Origin: Candidatus Babelota bacterium
GTDB lineage: Bacteria; JAGOBX01
Reading direction: 5' to 3'
Assembly (NCBI GenBank): GCA_017999075.1
Contig: JAGOBX010000015.1
Location: forward strand, 1 to 17,659
DNA length: 17,659 nt
The notes beneath the pieces are model-generated. The model made no database searches, was not told the DNA's origin, and was given only the letters and a program-made list of their open reading frames with translations. Of this stretch, positions 15,357-17,659 are shown piece after piece. A program made the position numbers and the translations under genes. Position 1 is the first letter of the stretch. The number at the start of each line of letters is the position of its first letter.

Positions 15357-16604
15357 ATGATGAAAATCAAAGAAAAATTATTTGATGTGAAAAAAGATTG
15401 TTTAAAACTTGTTGAAATTATAGATGATGTGCCTTCTATGATTTGCAGGTTTCTGCCTGATTGTACACTGACATTTGTGAATCGGGAATATGCAGAATAT
15501 TTTAGAATGTCAGAATCAGATCTTATTGGAAAATCATTTTTAGATTTTATAAAAAAAGAAGATGCTGTAAAGATAAAACAACTTCTACTTGAATTTGATA
15601 AGAAAAACAATATACGTGAATACGAGCATCCTGTAATAGTTGCAGGAAATGTAAGGTGGCATAGGTGGATTGATAAAGCATTGTTTGACGATAACGGTAA
15701 AATAACTGAATTTCAATCTATAGGCAGGGATATTACAGAAGAGATTAAAACCAGGGATATGTTGAAAAATCAGGAATTACTGAATGAAAATATTTTAAAT
15801 GCAATTTCTGATCCTATAAGCGTTATAGACACGAATATGTTTATTCTAAAAACCAATCGTAATTGTGATAAAATGTGGAAAGAATCTAAACCATTAACAG
15901 GGAAAAAATGTTATTCTGTGTTTCACAACAGTTCAGAAGTTTGTGACTGGTGTCCTGCAATAGAAACTTTAAATACCGGAAAAATTAATTCAACTATAAT
16001 TCCTATTCCTGATCTTTCGTCTGTAAAAAAATGGATTGAAATTAAAACGTGGCCTTTAGAAGATAAAGATAAGAGGATTACCGGAGCAATAGTTTACGCA
16101 AAAGATATAACAGACAGCAAAAAATTTGTAAATGAATTAATAATAAATAAAAATCAGCTTGAAAGAAAAGTTAAAGAAAGAGGATTTGAATTAGAAAACA
16201 AAAATAATGCTTTCAGGGAAATTTTATCTCAGCTTGAAATGGAAAAAAATGAGGTAAAGCGTCAGGTTTTAAATAATATAGAAGAATTTGTTTTACCTAT
16301 TGTTAGAAAAATTGAAAGTGAAATTTCTGAAAATCAGAAAGAATTAATAAAATTATTAAACACAAATTTGAAAAATGTAACTGATAAATTCGGCTCAAAA
16401 TTAAATAATTTAACTGAACAGCTAACACCTCGCGAACTTGAAATTTGTAATATGATAAAAAACGGATTACGCAGCGAAGAAATATCCAAGACAATAGGAA
16501 TTTCAGTGAAAACAGTTGAACGTCATCGGTTTAACATAAGGAAAAAAATCGGAATTTACGAAAAGGGAATAAACCTTGCCACTTATTTAATTAAAGAATT
16601 ATAA
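15357..16604 (+). CDS. PAS-PAS-LuxR type transcriptional regulator
   Basis: A 415-residue cytoplasmic sensor-regulator. PAS 1 spans about 20-130 (VPSMICRFLPDCTLTFVNREYAEYF, then the HRWIDKALFDDNGKITEFQSIGRDITE end). PAS 2 spans about 142-255 and contains Cys185, Cys196 and Cys199 in a GKKCYSVF...CDWCP pattern, seen in a subgroup of PAS domains with a possible metal, cofactor or redox role. A coiled coil (about 256-300) and a further helical region lead to a LuxR-type helix-turn-helix (about 350-413) with LTPRELEICNMIKNGLRSEEISKTIGISVKTVERHRFNIRKKIGI. It has no receiver or kinase domain, so PAS ligand or redox state probably controls DNA binding directly. The start is ATG 15357 with an adjacent ATG at 15360; no good Shine-Dalgarno is seen. 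It may be cotranscribed with the double-receiver gene, and the two could share a pathway. Confidence 0.92.
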   Translation: MMKIKEKLFDVKKDCLKLVEIIDDVPSMICRFLPDCTLTFVNREYAEYFRMSESDLIGKSFLDFIKKEDAVKIKQLLLEFDKKNNIREYEHPVIVAGNVRWHRWIDKALFDDNGKITEFQSIGRDITEEIKTRDMLKNQELLNENILNAISDPISVIDTNMFILKTNRNCDKMWKESKPLTGKKCYSVFHNSSEVCDWCPAIETLNTGKINSTIIPIPDLSSVKKWIEIKTWPLEDKDKRITGAIVYAKDITDSKKFVNELIINKNQLERKVKERGFELENKNNAFREILSQLEMEKNEVKRQVLNNIEEFVLPIVRKIESEISENQKELIKLLNTNLKNVTDKFGSKLNNLTEQLTPRELEICNMIKNGLRSEEISKTIGISVKTVERHRFNIRKKIGIYEKGINLATYLIKEL

Positions 16605-16654
16605 TATATAATAATCTCATTTTAAATAATGCAAACTTGCAGATAGAAGAGACA

Positions 16655-17377
16655 TTATTTTATTTTAAATATTTCACTTGTTTTACGTTTATGTTCTGAT
16701 TTGCGCATCATGTTTTTTATTTTCGATATTTTTTTTTTATTGAATCCAGATAAACTGCTGTTATTTTGAATTGCATTAAGTATAGAATCGAGTTCATTAT
16801 AAGTTATTCCCATTTCTTTTTCGTCAGTCTGTCCTGACCATAATCCTGCTGAAGGAGGTTTGCTGATTATTTCTTCATTGATTTTCAAGAATTTTGCAAT
16901 TTCATAAACGTCTCTTTTATAACAATCGGCTATTGGAAGAAGATCGGATCCACCATCGCCGTATTTTGTAAAATATCCAATGGAACATTCTGATTTATTT
17001 CCTGTTCCAAGAACCAGAGATTTTTCTATTCCGGCGAAATGGTAAAGAGTACACATCCTCAATCTTGATTTTAAATTTGCAGATGTAAGTTTATCGGCTT
17101 TTGGTAGAATTTTTAAAAACATTTCGTATAATGAAGTCAAATCTATGATCTTGTATTTTATTTTAAACTTTTTAGCGAATTTTATAGCGTGTTCAGCGTC
17201 CTGAGGATTTGAATTACAGGGCATGATTAAACATAGGACATTTTTTGAAACTAAAGAAGCAAGCGCAGCGACAACTGCAGAATCGACGCCGCCGCTTAAT
17301 CCCACCACAAACCCGGACAACCCGGATTTCAGTAATTTTATTTTTAACCATTTTACGATTTGATCTGTTTTTTTCAT
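16655..17377 (-). CDS. nadE: ammonia-dependent NAD synthetase
   Basis: A 240-residue enzyme for the last step of NAD synthesis: deamido-NAD plus ATP and ammonia give NAD. The P-loop of the adenine-nucleotide alpha-hydrolase fold is GLSGGVDSAVV (26-36). RMCTLYHFAG, LVLGTGNKSE and KYGDGGSDLLPIADCYKRDVYEIA are family motifs for deamido-NAD and ATP binding. PPSAGLWSGQTDEKEMGITYNELD and a basic HKRKTSEIFKI end complete it. There is no glutaminase domain, so free ammonia or a partner supplies nitrogen. Length is within the normal range. A GGAG lies upstream, but 14 bases from the ATG, which is unusually far, and no closer start is in frame. It converges on the PAS-LuxR gene and diverges from the frame at 17552. 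A palindrome in its leader may regulate it. Confidence 0.95.
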   Translation of the reverse strand: MKKTDQIVKWLKIKLLKSGLSGFVVGLSGGVDSAVVAALASLVSKNVLCLIMPCNSNPQDAEHAIKFAKKFKIKYKIIDLTSLYEMFLKILPKADKLTSANLKSRLRMCTLYHFAGIEKSLVLGTGNKSECSIGYFTKYGDGGSDLLPIADCYKRDVYEIAKFLKINEEIISKPPSAGLWSGQTDEKEMGITYNELDSILNAIQNNSSLSGFNKKKISKIKNMMRKSEHKRKTSEIFKIK

Positions 17378-17408
17378 TTTAAAATCAGTTACTCCTTTTT
17401 AAATACAG

Positions 17409-17423
17409 ATGATTTAAAATCAT
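17409..17423. promoter_or_regulatory. perfect palindrome in the nadE leader, candidate operator
   Basis: ATGATTT-A-AAATCAT is a perfect 15-bp odd palindrome located 32-46 bases before the nadE ATG. On the minus strand a TATAAT lies at 17441-17436, though without a convincing -35, so the palindrome would fall just after the transcription start. This is a classic repressor position. The sequence does not match an NAD-repressor site that I can name. Confidence 0.4.
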
Positions 17424-17472
17424 AATTGAATAATAATTATATTAAAAAAAATTAATACATATTCTTAATCAA

Positions 17473-17502
17473 CTGAAATTATACATTTTGTAAAATTATA
17501 AT
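17473..17502 (+). promoter_or_regulatory. possible promoter of the partial gene at the window end
   Basis: CTGAAA (17473-17478), an 18-base spacer and a perfect TATAAT (17497-17502), about 50 bases before the ATG at 17552. The spacing is acceptable, but the DNA is so AT-rich that chance matches are common. Confidence 0.35.
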
Positions 17503-17551
17503 TCAATAAAAAATAGAAGATTATATTTTTTACCAATTTCGAGAACTCAAC

Positions 17552-17659
17552 ATGACATTCGATAAATTACAGAGTTTAAAGAAAAAAAAGCCGCCTACAA
17601 AAATCATAAAACAGCAAAAAATGGAATTTTTTGAAAAAAATATTTTTCAACCAATTTTA
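17552..17659 (+). CDS. partial hypothetical protein, N terminus only
   Basis: An open frame of 36 codons from ATG 17552 to the window end without a stop. It begins MTFDKLQSLKKKKPPTK and continues IIKQQKMEFFEKNIFQPIL. The N terminus is basic and lysine-rich with no signal peptide. A weak GAGA lies about 7 bases upstream and a possible promoter at 17473-17502. It is divergent from nadE. Too little is present to name a family. Confidence 0.55.
   Translation, partial: MTFDKLQSLKKKKPPTKIIKQQKMEFFEKNIFQPIL

Noticed and set aside
16610-16659. Bidirectional terminator between the PAS-LuxR gene and nadE
   Set aside because: AATAATCTC / GAGACATTATT pair only with a two-base bulge, are AT-rich and overlap the nadE stop. 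The match is too weak to call.

Overview
The window is about 17.7 kb of very AT-rich bacterial chromosome with compact genes, short spacers and long A/T tracts. It carries no rRNA or tRNA gene, CRISPR array, transposase or phage gene that I can see. The gene mix is a protein-arginine kinase of the McsB type, a long SecA with a C-terminal zinc motif, several exported TPR proteins, an HDOD protein, PAS-LuxR and double-receiver signalling proteins, and ammonia-dependent NadE. This fits an uncultivated low-GC bacterium outside the well-studied phyla. The sequence alone does not fix the phylum.

Layout. (1) 50-346 is a small conserved-looking protein, followed by tandem hairpins and a strong intrinsic terminator at 401-450. 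(2) 463-570 is the first copy of a ~105-bp AT-rich structured repeat. A textbook promoter (699-727), a dyad near the transcription start, a leader hairpin and a perfect Shine-Dalgarno then lead into an exported helix-hairpin-helix-like protein (828-1877), closed by a GC-rich terminator (1902-1932). (3) 1956-2894 is a family 2 glycosyltransferase. (4) A promoter at 2906-2934 precedes a same-strand run: TPR-LysM protein, TPR protein with a repetitive acidic/aromatic tail, HDOD protein and McsB-like arginine kinase (2964-8643). (5) Convergent to this, on the minus strand, is a tight operon read fabD, membrane-anchored TPR protein with an Mrr-like C-terminal region, then secA (13919 down to 8659). 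(6) A divergent control region (13920-14235) holds the fabD promoter and the second copy of the repeat. A double-receiver protein with a degenerate histidine-kinase dimerisation segment and a PAS-PAS-LuxR regulator follow. (7) nadE lies on the minus strand (16655-17377) with a perfect palindrome in its leader. A divergent reading frame starting at 17552 runs off the end.

How it fits together. The two exported TPR proteins and the TPR protein between fabD and secA suggest envelope scaffolding, secretion or assembly. The HDOD and McsB genes add intracellular signalling and protein-quality-control functions to the same transcript. The two signalling genes have no conventional kinase in the window, so their inputs must come from elsewhere.

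The most novel-looking item is the pair of ~105-bp intergenic elements at 463-570 and 14065-14168. They share termini that can pair (GGAATGTTTY with RAAACA.TTCC) and an internal nested hairpin. The two differences inside the strongest stems both keep pairing as G-U, which hints at a structured RNA or a structured mobile repeat. Other points worth a look are a roughly 95-residue N-terminal insertion in SecA, a His-to-Gln change in the kinase-like segment of the double-receiver protein, and the Mrr-like domain fused to TPRs.
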